IMG/VR virus record: IMGVR_UViG_3300024264_000126 | Coordinates: 1-29,594 of that record | Direction: 5' to 3' (one strand) | DNA length: 29,594 bases | Origin: a virus | Shown here: positions 21,757 through 27,925 of the stretch, piece after piece | Position numbering within the stretch: position 1 is the stretch's first letter | Layout of the letters: every line of letters begins with the position of its first letter | Notes under the pieces: generated by a model | The model's input: only the letters and a program-made list of their open reading frames with translations | What the model was told of the DNA's origin: nothing | Database searches by the model: none | Position numbers and translations under genes: made by a program

Positions 21757-21776
21757 TAGCAACAGGGGATTTTGAT

Positions 21777-23459
21777 ATGGCAAAACAAGATTTAAATTTA
21801 GGCGCCACACCTAACGATGGTACAGGCGATCCACTCCGTGATGCAATGGACAAAGTTAATGATAACTTTCTTGAAGTTTATAATGCATTGGGCGGAAGCA
21901 CACCAACTACCATTGTCAACAGTGGACAACTAGAACTAACAGGTTCTAACAAAATTACATTTTTATATGCAGACTTAGCATCATTACCATCAGCATCAAG
22001 CTATCATGGAATGTTTGCTCATGTACACGCTACTGGAGGAGCATACTATGCTCATGCAGGAAGCTGGTTAGAATTAGCAAATAAATCAACAATGGATGCA
22101 CTTACTACCAGTAGTTTAACTGACGTAAGTAGCACGGCACCAAGTACTGGACAAGTTTTAAAATGGGACGGTTCAGAATGGGCACCAGCCGCAGACAGCG
22201 CAGGTAGTTCACTTGGAGCAGATGCAATTACAGCAGGCATGATTGCTGAAAATGTTGTAACAACTAGAGAAATTGCAGCAAACACAGTTGCCGTGGGCGA
22301 CTTGGCTACCAATATTAGCATAGACTTTTTAGCAGACGTAGACACGACTACCGTTACCCCAGCGGCCGGTCAAGCTCTTGTTTGGTCAGCATACAACAAA
22401 TGGGAACCAGCTACAGTTGCTAGTGGTAGTTATGCTAACAGCGATGTTGACACACACCTAAACGTAAGTGGCGCATCAAGCGGACAAATACTAAGTTGGA
22501 ATGGAACTGACTATGCATGGGTAGCAGACCAAACTGGTGGTGGTGGTGGAACACCTGGCGGCTCTGACACACAAGTACAATACAACAACAGCGGCGCATT
22601 TGGTGCAGAAGCTGACTTTACATACAACGCAAGTACCAACACATTAACAGTGGTTAACTTAGTTGCAACTAATATTACTGCAACTGGTTCTGGCACACAG
22701 ACAATTAGTGCTGGTGCTAACATCGAACTAGATGCAACAAACCGTGTACTAGTTACAGACACACCATTTAGGTTAGCAAGTTTTACAACAACTACACGTA
22801 ATGCTATTGCAAGTCCTGTAAATGGTGATATGATTTACAATACTACAACTAACCAATTAGAGAGTTATGAAAACAGTTCTTGGGTAGCGACAGCTGGATC
22901 TGCTGGCGGTGCAACTAGTGTCAATACTGCTGGTAACACAGGAACAGGTAGTGTAACTTTTGCAAGTGAAACATTAACAGTAACTGGTGCAACAGGACAA
23001 ATTAATGTTGATGCTGCTGGATTTGCGCTAAGTTTAAGTTTAGATGCAGACCTAACCAGTTTAACAACTATTAATACGCATACTATACCAAGCGGCACAG
23101 GTACATTAGCACTAACAAGTGATATTCCTGCAGACAACACCCCAACATTTGCTGTAACAGCACCAGATAGTGGACGTTATACGTTTAACGGTGCAGGTAC
23201 TGATGGTGATGACAACGCAACATTATATCTATATCGTGGATTTACATACAAATTTGCAGTTAATAGTTCAGGACATCCTTTCCATATTCAAACATCAAGT
23301 GGTGCTTACAATGCTAGTAACTTATATACTGATAATGTAACAAATCCTGGAACACAAAGTGGTACTATTACTTGGACTGTACAAATGGATGCACCAAGTA
23401 CATTGTATTATGTATGTCAATATCACAGCGCAATGGCTGGCACAATTAATATTGTTTAA
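21777..23459 (+). CDS. Tail fibre-like protein with cupredoxin-like C-terminal domain
   Basis: A 560-residue structural protein. The N-terminus (LNLGATPNDGTGDPLRDAMDKVNDNF) is the widespread attachment module of marine myovirus fibres. Residues about 110-260 contain three copies of a repeat of the form L-x-DVSST-x-P-x-x-GQVLKWDGSEWxPA. A beta-rich shaft follows. The last 110 residues look like a cupredoxin fold: GHPFHIQ at 499-505 supplies His, and CQYHSAM at 547-553 gives C547, H550 and M553, similar to the C-x2-H-x(n)-M copper loop of plastocyanins. No signal peptide is present. It is probably a receptor-binding or baseplate-associated fibre; copper binding is unproven. Confidence 0.78.
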   Translation: MAKQDLNLGATPNDGTGDPLRDAMDKVNDNFLEVYNALGGSTPTTIVNSGQLELTGSNKITFLYADLASLPSASSYHGMFAHVHATGGAYYAHAGSWLELANKSTMDALTTSSLTDVSSTAPSTGQVLKWDGSEWAPAADSAGSSLGADAITAGMIAENVVTTREIAANTVAVGDLATNISIDFLADVDTTTVTPAAGQALVWSAYNKWEPATVASGSYANSDVDTHLNVSGASSGQILSWNGTDYAWVADQTGGGGGTPGGSDTQVQYNNSGAFGAEADFTYNASTNTLTVVNLVATNITATGSGTQTISAGANIELDATNRVLVTDTPFRLASFTTTTRNAIASPVNGDMIYNTTTNQLESYENSSWVATAGSAGGATSVNTAGNTGTGSVTFASETLTVTGATGQINVDAAGFALSLSLDADLTSLTTINTHTIPSGTGTLALTSDIPADNTPTFAVTAPDSGRYTFNGAGTDGDDNATLYLYRGFTYKFAVNSSGHPFHIQTSSGAYNASNLYTDNVTNPGTQSGTITWTVQMDAPSTLYYVCQYHSAMAGTINIV

Positions 23460-23468
23460 GGAAGTATA

Positions 23469-25100
23469 ATGAGTGAAAGAGAGTATATCGTAACACTGAA
23501 TGTAGGTGTAGACTATGCAGCATTTAATGCTGAAATGATTGAAGAAACTGGAGCAGGCGACATTCCAAATCGTACTGTTGAAGTAACTAATGCTAGACCT
23601 ATTTCACAACGTAATACACACTACTCATTAACTGACGAAGAAGCAGTTGATCTTGCTCAAGATTCCAGAGTAGCTGGTGTTGAAATCCCACCTGATCAAA
23701 GAGACGATCTTGATATAGGATTTGACGCAGTTCAAACTGGAGATTTTACAAAAACCAACAGTGACAGTGGAGTTTACTTAAATTGGGGGATGCGTAGATG
23801 TGCAACCACTACAAACGACTACAACACAGGCAACACAGTAAGCGGCGACTATGAGTATAATTTAGACGGTTCCGGTGTTGATGTAGTTATTCATGATAGT
23901 GGACTACATGTTGATCATCCTGAGTTTCAAGATGCAGATGGTGTAAGTAGAGTGCAACAAATTGACTGGTATACTGAAAGTGGTGTAAGTGGAACACAAG
24001 ATGCCAATCACTACAGAGACCAGCACGGACACGGCACACATGTTGCTGGTACAGTAGCAGGTAAAACTTATGGATGGGCTAAAAATGCTCGTATATACGC
24101 AATAAAAGTCAGTGGACTTGAGGGTACTGGTGATAGTGGTACTGGTATTCCAATAAGTGATTGTTTTGATGTAATCAAAGGTTGGCACGATAATAAACCT
24201 ATTGATCCAGCTACTGGATATAAGCGTCCAACTATTGTAAACATGAGTTGGGGGTATAGTAATACTAATACATATGAGCCATATGATGGTTACTATAGAG
24301 GAACACAGTGGACATACGACAATAATAATTCTGGCGTTGCTACAAATTTAACAACATCAGCACAACTACAAAATCGAACTGGGCTACCATTATGGAATTC
24401 TTATTCTGATGGAAACGCTCGTAAACTGAATACACGTATTACTAGTGTTGATAATGATGTACAAGAACTAATAGATGCTGGTATACATGTTTGTATTGCT
24501 AGTGGTAATAGAAACTTAACAATTGATGTAAGTGGCGGTCCAGATTATGATAACAGATACAGAGTAAATCCATTTGGAACTCCAGGCGGTTATATCTATT
24601 ATTGTAGAGGCAGCAGTCCTTTTAGTAATGATGCGTTTATGGTAGGAAATGTAGATAGTGCAACTAACAGCAATGATGATTTAGAGCAAAGAGCATCCAG
24701 TAGTAACCATGGACCGGGTGTAGATATATATGCTCCTGGTACACGAATTATGAGTGCATGCAGTAACACAAATGAAATAGGCGGTCAAGACTATAATATA
24801 GATAGCAATTATAAACAAGCTAATATAAGTGGAACTAGCATGGCAAGTCCACAAGTTTGTGGTGTAGGCGCACTGGCACTTCAAGTTAATCCACACATGA
24901 CTCCAGCACAGCTTAAAACATTTTTGCACAATCAATCACAATCAGGTAAACTAAGAGAAGATGCAAACTATTCTAATTGGACCATTGCTGATAGTGATTA
25001 TAGTAGTTCATCATCAGCTAGATATATAGCTGGCGCACCTGACAGATTTTTATATAGTCCATATCCTGGACAATACAAGTTTAGAATTCAAAACACCTAA
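23469..25100 (+). CDS. Subtilisin-like serine protease (S8)
   Basis: A 543-residue S8 family protease. Residues 1 to about 85 look like an I9-type propeptide (EREYIVTLNVGVDY; VAGVEIPPDQ). The catalytic triad is complete: D143 in VVIHDSG, H188 in QHGHGTHVAGTVAG, and S457 in ISGTSMASPQVCG, with oxyanion Asn N347 in CIASGNRN. The domain runs to the end without a membrane anchor. There is no secretion signal, so it is either packaged in the virion or active in the infected cell. It follows the fibre gene after 9 bases (TAAGGAAGT as ribosome binding site) and is co-transcribed with it. Possible roles are virion maturation, fibre processing or degradation of host surface protein. Confidence 0.92.
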   Translation: MSEREYIVTLNVGVDYAAFNAEMIEETGAGDIPNRTVEVTNARPISQRNTHYSLTDEEAVDLAQDSRVAGVEIPPDQRDDLDIGFDAVQTGDFTKTNSDSGVYLNWGMRRCATTTNDYNTGNTVSGDYEYNLDGSGVDVVIHDSGLHVDHPEFQDADGVSRVQQIDWYTESGVSGTQDANHYRDQHGHGTHVAGTVAGKTYGWAKNARIYAIKVSGLEGTGDSGTGIPISDCFDVIKGWHDNKPIDPATGYKRPTIVNMSWGYSNTNTYEPYDGYYRGTQWTYDNNNSGVATNLTTSAQLQNRTGLPLWNSYSDGNARKLNTRITSVDNDVQELIDAGIHVCIASGNRNLTIDVSGGPDYDNRYRVNPFGTPGGYIYYCRGSSPFSNDAFMVGNVDSATNSNDDLEQRASSSNHGPGVDIYAPGTRIMSACSNTNEIGGQDYNIDSNYKQANISGTSMASPQVCGVGALALQVNPHMTPAQLKTFLHNQSQSGKLREDANYSNWTIADSDYSSSSSARYIAGAPDRFLYSPYPGQYKFRIQNT

Positions 25101-25103
25101 CAC

Positions 25104-25109
25104 AGGAGG
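25104..25109 (+). promoter_or_regulatory. Ribosome binding site in front of an apparent AUU start
   Basis: AGGAGG, a perfect Shine-Dalgarno sequence, with a 5-base spacer to ATT at 25115. No ATG, GTG or TTG in the correct frame lies at a usable distance, which is what identifies the unusual start. Confidence 0.65.
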
Positions 25110-25114
25110 TTGCT

Positions 25115-25492
25115 ATTAAAATAGGAACTATATTCTCTGAGGCTATTTCGGATATTGTATCTGGTAAAGTAGACCCCACACAAGTAATAATGATATTTGA
25201 TTATTCAGGTTATAATTACGAACACAGTGATGATTGGGAAGAGTGTTGGAGTTATAACAGTCAACCCAGTGGACACTGGTATAACTTGGACAAAGACAGT
25301 GTTTGGAAAGCTATTGACGAATTAATGTTTGATAGAAAAATACATCGTTATGAATGTATGCAACCAGCCTGGCGCTTTCCCTGGATGGATTTAGTAATTC
25401 CCAATGATTATCTTGATGATATTCCACAACTACGTGAGATGTGGGAAGATTATCAAGTATTAGCTAAATTAGCTACTCCTGCATATAAATAG
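25115..25492 (+). CDS. Conserved late protein with probable AUU start
   Basis: A 125-residue protein if translation begins at ATT 25115, which follows a perfect AGGAGG by five bases. The segment before the first in-frame ATG (25190) reads KIGTIFSEAISDIVSGKVDP and is clearly protein-like, whereas the ATG itself has no ribosome binding site. AUU is a rare but real initiation codon (infC in E. coli). The rest is aromatic and acidic (HSDDWEECWSYNSQPSGHWY; MQPAWRFPWMDLV) with no family that I know. The N-terminus resembles a T4-type capsid-targeting peptide (see findings). The gene is co-transcribed with the protease gene; its TAG stop lies in the next late promoter. Confidence 0.68.
   Translation: MKIGTIFSEAISDIVSGKVDPTQVIMIFDYSGYNYEHSDDWEECWSYNSQPSGHWYNLDKDSVWKAIDELMFDRKIHRYECMQPAWRFPWMDLVIPNDYLDDIPQLREMWEDYQVLAKLATPAYK
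25484..25491 (+). promoter_or_regulatory. T4-type late promoter (TATAAATA) overlapping a stop codon
   Basis: An exact TATAAATA whose last two bases begin the TAG stop of the upstream gene. The hairpin GTTGC-AATTA-GCAAC starts six bases later, at 25497. Confidence 0.78.
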
Positions 25493-25496
25493 TAAC

Positions 25497-25511
25497 GTTG
25501 CAATTAGCAAC
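25497..25511 (+). other. 5'-terminal hairpin of a late transcript
   Basis: GTTGC (25497-25501), loop AATTA, and GCAAC (25507-25511), beginning at the expected transcription start of the late promoter at 25484. It may protect the mRNA 5' end. Confidence 0.6.
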
Positions 25512-25540
25512 TGAGTGAAATTTATACAGAGGAGAAGCAA

Positions 25541-25867
25541 ATGTATCATCACAGTGAATCAATGGTCGCTATGTGCGAAGAGTTACAACGCCAAGCCGAC
25601 CAAATGGAAAAAGAAGTTAAAATGATGTTGGAAATGGAAGGCCGTGCATGGGGTATTGAATTAGACAGACGCAAAAATGCAAGAGCTCTAATGGAAGAAC
25701 TATCTACACACCAAGCAAGTAGCGAACTTCCACAAATGACTTGGGCATATGTTCCTGAAGAAAAAATTGAATACGATACATCAATGCCGGATGATTATGT
25801 GCCAACTGCATATGATAACCAAAGAATGGCTGAATCTGGCACTACGCCAAATGCAGATCCAGCATAA
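25541..25867 (+). CDS. Late-type helical hypothetical protein
   Basis: A 108-residue protein with a strong ribosome binding site (GAGGAG, 6 bases before the ATG) and its own late promoter with a 5' hairpin. Residues about 5-55 are a charged amphipathic helix, possibly coiled coil (MVAMCEELQRQADQMEKEVKM..MLEMEGRAW). The C-terminal half is Pro/Asp/Thr-rich and probably disordered (DTSMPDDYVPTAYDNQRM). No family recognised. The late promoter suggests a virion or assembly role such as scaffold or minor structural protein, by inference only. Confidence 0.7.
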   Translation: MYHHSESMVAMCEELQRQADQMEKEVKMMLEMEGRAWGIELDRRKNARALMEELSTHQASSELPQMTWAYVPEEKIEYDTSMPDDYVPTAYDNQRMAESGTTPNADPA

Positions 25868-25870
25868 ATA
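25863..25870 (+). promoter_or_regulatory. T4-type late promoter overlapping a stop codon
   Basis: CATAAATA containing the TAA stop (25865-25867) of the preceding gene. A hairpin, AGTCC-ATTAA-GGACT, starts six bases later at 25876. Confidence 0.72.
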
Positions 25871-25875
25871 TTACT

Positions 25876-25890
25876 AGTCCATTAAGGACT
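25876..25890 (+). other. 5'-terminal hairpin of a late transcript
   Basis: AGTCC (25876-25880), loop ATTAA, and GGACT (25886-25890), again beginning at the expected transcription start. The duplicated leader with a second GGGGT-ACCA-ACCCC stem follows immediately. Confidence 0.6.
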
Positions 25891-25894
25891 TTAT

Positions 25895-25954
25895 GGGGTA
25901 CCAACCCCGTAGACTTAGAACGTCAAGGAGAAAACAAATGGGAAGACCACTAAA
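25895..25954 (+). repeat. 60-bp direct repeat, copy 1 (leader and start of an MGRPL gene)
   Basis: Identical, base for base, to 26452-26511. It contains a GGGGT-ACCA-ACCCC hairpin, the AAGGAG ribosome binding site and the first codons of the gene (MGRPL). It is conserved at the DNA level although the two proteins differ strongly after residue 5. Confidence 0.9.
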
Positions 25955-26399
25955 GGCATCAAAAACAGTTAATGGAGTTGCAATTTTAGGTGCAATTGGC
26001 AAAGAATCAGAACCAGGCGAACAGTTAACAATGAGTGCATTTGTCACAGGCGGTAGCGCATTAGATACAACTGACATTGTACAAAAAGGTACACACCGTT
26101 TCCGTTGCACAACATATGATGGCACAGAAACATGCACACTAGTTGCAAAAGCACCTGGTGCTCTTGTAGCAGGAGAGTGCTGTCTGGTGGCAGCAGATCA
26201 GCAGGGAGACACATACTATGTAAGTCGTATTAGTGCTAACTGGATTGAAATTGGTGCATTGGGCACAGGTTCACAGGTTGCAGTAGGCGATCGTGTACAG
26301 TGGGTTAGGGCAACAGCACCAGCACTAACAATCTATACTGACACATATCCTGTTGGTTCAGTAGAACAGCCAGGCAGATTCCAAATGAGGACATCATAA
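25938..26399 (+). CDS. MGRPL-family virion protein, copy 1
   Basis: A 153-residue beta-rich protein starting MGRPLKASKTV. The frame is open from 25893, but AAGGAG at 25925-25930 points to the ATG at 25938. The stretch IVQKGTHRFRCTTYDGTETCTLV, then GALVAGECCL and GDTYYVSRISANWIEIGA, aligns with the next gene's protein (IVRQKGSKRFVCS, CTLA, SALAAGEMT, GETYTVSKIAGRRVTLSA), so the two are paralogues. Proteins that begin MGRPLNKxxF are familiar from marine T4-like phages as structural proteins. It is expressed from the late promoter at 25863 with a structured leader. Virion role likely; exact place unknown. Confidence 0.75.
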   Translation: MGRPLKASKTVNGVAILGAIGKESEPGEQLTMSAFVTGGSALDTTDIVQKGTHRFRCTTYDGTETCTLVAKAPGALVAGECCLVAADQQGDTYYVSRISANWIEIGALGTGSQVAVGDRVQWVRATAPALTIYTDTYPVGSVEQPGRFQMRTS

Positions 26400-26416
26400 T
26401 TTTTGCATGATGCAAA

Positions 26417-26424
26417 AATAAATA
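26417..26424 (+). promoter_or_regulatory. T4-type late promoter (AATAAATA)
   Basis: AATAAATA just downstream of a TTTTGCA-TGA-TGCAAAA hairpin (26401-26417). The hairpin GATAACA-ATA-TGTTATC starts six bases later at 26430. Confidence 0.65.
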
Positions 26425-26429
26425 ATATT

Positions 26430-26446
26430 GATAACAATATGTTATC
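26430..26446 (+). other. 5'-terminal hairpin of a late transcript
   Basis: GATAACA (26430-26436), loop ATA, and TGTTATC (26440-26446), a perfect 7-bp stem at the expected transcription start. The second copy of the 60-bp leader follows. Confidence 0.62.
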
Positions 26447-26451
26447 TTATG

Positions 26452-26511
26452 GGGGTACCAACCCCGTAGACTTAGAACGTCAAGGAGAAAACAAATGGGA
26501 AGACCACTAAA
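26452..26511 (+). repeat. 60-bp direct repeat, copy 2
   Basis: The second perfect copy of 25895-25954: hairpin, ribosome binding site and the first codons of the downstream gene. An extra G precedes it here (GGGGG instead of GGGG). Confidence 0.9.
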
Positions 26512-26953
26512 CAAAAGATTCTTTGCTAAAGCTGATGTAGGACCAACAGCGGCAGGCGAAGAAATTAAAGTAAATTTTCACAACGGAAGTGGAGTAAAAG
26601 AAGGCTTTATTGTGAGACAAAAAGGATCTAAAAGATTCGTATGCTCAGCACTAGACGTACAAGATACTGAACACACATGTACACTAGCAACTGGTAAACT
26701 ACCATCGGCACTAGCAGCAGGTGAAATGACTATTTCATTCAAAATGGACGATGGCGAAACATACACAGTGAGTAAAATTGCTGGACGTAGAGTTACACTA
26801 TCAGCACCAAGTGCTACAGGCACAAATAAGCATGATGGCGCAAGTGTTCCATGGGGCTTTGGCAACTATACTGATCAAGCACAAGTTGAAGAAGCTGGTG
26901 ATGACGATGTTGCTGCTGGCACAGATGACGACGATTTCACAGAAGATGCATAA
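26495..26953 (+). CDS. MGRPL-family virion protein, copy 2
   Basis: A 152-residue beta-rich protein starting MGRPLNKRFFAK, the classic beginning of this marine-phage structural family. It shares the central pattern of copy 1 (QKGxxRFxC, HTCTLA, LAAGEM, GETYTVSKIAG). The C-terminus differs, being a very acidic tail (EEAGDDDVAAGTDDDDFTED), which in phage proteins often marks scaffold-like or head-associated parts. It has its own late promoter and 5' hairpin and the same leader as copy 1. A downstream hairpin (26979-27019) separates it from the next gene. Confidence 0.77.
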   Translation: MGRPLNKRFFAKADVGPTAAGEEIKVNFHNGSGVKEGFIVRQKGSKRFVCSALDVQDTEHTCTLATGKLPSALAAGEMTISFKMDDGETYTVSKIAGRRVTLSAPSATGTNKHDGASVPWGFGNYTDQAQVEEAGDDDVAAGTDDDDFTEDA

Positions 26954-26978
26954 GTCATAAAGTTTAATAAAAACTTAT

Positions 26979-27019
26979 ACCCTTTACTATTGGATAAATA
27001 CATCTATATAGTAAAGGGT
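26979..27019 (+). promoter_or_regulatory. Shine-Dalgarno-sequestering hairpin enclosing a late promoter
   Basis: ACCCTTTACTAT (26979-26990) pairs perfectly over 12 bp with ATAGTAAAGGGT (27008-27019). The 3' arm contains the ribosome binding site AAAGGG of the gene at 27026. The 17-base loop contains GATAAATA (26993-27000), so late RNA would start near 27006 and lack the 5' arm. Confidence 0.8.
26993..27000 (+). promoter_or_regulatory. T4-type late promoter inside a hairpin loop
   Basis: GATAAATA in the loop of the hairpin at 26979-27019, 26 bases before the ATG at 27026. The expected start, about 27006, is at the very end of the loop. Confidence 0.75.
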
Positions 27020-27025
27020 TTTATT

Positions 27026-27406
27026 ATGAAAATTAACGAAGTTACACAAATAGTCGAAAAGACTGAAATTACTCTAGAAGACAATCAAGACTTCCACGAA
27101 GAGTTTGGATATTTGGCATATAGTATATGTGAAAATGATTTATTCGAAGCAGAGTATCAAGGACGTAAGGTTAAACTAAACAAGCCAATGCGTGGCGATG
27201 TTAAAAAGTTTAAAGTATATGTAAAGAATGATAAAGGCAATGTTATCAAAGTAAACTTTGGTCATGGCGGCACAAGTGCTAAACGTCCAACAATGCGTAT
27301 ACGCAAAAGCAATCCAAAAGCACGTAAGAGTTTTAGAGCAAGACACAATTGCGATAATCCAGGACCAAAAACTAAAGCACGTTACTGGAGTTGCCGTAAG
27401 TGGTAA
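27026..27406 (+). CDS. Conserved marine-phage late protein
   Basis: A 126-residue protein. The ATG at 27026, with AAAGGG upstream, is preferred over an in-frame TTG at 26990 inside the hairpin. The N-terminal third is acidic. The C-terminal part (FEAEYQGRKVKLNKPMRGD; RKSFRARHNCDNPGPKTKARYWSCRKW, split here by other residues) is very basic, with two Cys, and I know close relatives of it from many T4-like cyanophages and other marine phages, where it is a conserved protein of unknown function. A DNA-binding or head role would fit the charge. Its start begins MKINEVTQIVE, loosely like a capsid-targeting peptide. Translation appears restricted to late transcripts by the hairpin. Confidence 0.75.
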   Translation: MKINEVTQIVEKTEITLEDNQDFHEEFGYLAYSICENDLFEAEYQGRKVKLNKPMRGDVKKFKVYVKNDKGNVIKVNFGHGGTSAKRPTMRIRKSNPKARKSFRARHNCDNPGPKTKARYWSCRKW

Positions 27407-27457
27407 TATCCGATTAAGCCCTAACGTATTATATAAAGAGATAAAAGGAAGAGTGAT

Positions 27458-27910
27458 ATGAGTAAAGTGACACCATTTGCATACAGAGTAAAGAGTATGG
27501 TAAAAATTATTGACGGTGATACTTTCGATTGTATACTGGACCTGGGATTTGACGTATTGCTTGAAGCACGTGTACGTATGGCTGGTATAGATACACCAGA
27601 GAGCCGCACACGAGACTTAATTGAAAAGCAATTTGGACTTGCCAGTAAAAAGTATTTAATAGAAAGAATTGAAGCCGCACAAGATATTATAGTAAGAACA
27701 GAACTAGATAATGAAAAAGGCAAGTTCGGCAGAATCCTAGGTACAGTATACTTGGATGATGTAGATGTTAATCAGCAAATGATTACTGACGGTTATGCTG
27801 TTGGATATCATGGACAAAGTAAAGATGATATTGAAGGCCAACATTTAGTTAATAGGGATCGACTATTGACTGAAAATAAAGTACAATTAGACCCAGACTT
27901 TGGGAAGTAA
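27458..27910 (+). CDS. Staphylococcal-nuclease-like endonuclease (SNase/TNase fold)
   Basis: A 150-residue SNase-fold protein without a signal peptide. IIDGDTFD (17-24) supplies the first metal-binding Asp (D21). RMAGIDTPES (40-49) supplies R40, D45 and E48, equivalent to R35, D40 and E43 of staphylococcal nuclease. GKFGRILG supplies the second catalytic Arg (R87 equivalent), and the TDGYAVGY segment is family-typical. All active-site residues are present, so it should cut DNA or RNA with calcium. SNase-like genes are common in marine T4-like phages. AAGGAAG precedes the ATG. It probably works in host DNA breakdown or phage DNA processing. Confidence 0.88.
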   Translation: MSKVTPFAYRVKSMVKIIDGDTFDCILDLGFDVLLEARVRMAGIDTPESRTRDLIEKQFGLASKKYLIERIEAAQDIIVRTELDNEKGKFGRILGTVYLDDVDVNQQMITDGYAVGYHGQSKDDIEGQHLVNRDRLLTENKVQLDPDFGK

Positions 27911-27925
27911 CACAGGAACAAAACA

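Noticed and set aside
21738-21768. A third SD-hiding hairpin (CCTG with CAGG) around the late promoter at 21748
   Set aside because: Only four to five base pairs over a 20-base loop; too weak to claim.
26401-26417. TTTTGCA-TGA-TGCAAAA hairpin as terminator
   Set aside because: The stem is followed by A-rich sequence, not a T-run, on the + strand.
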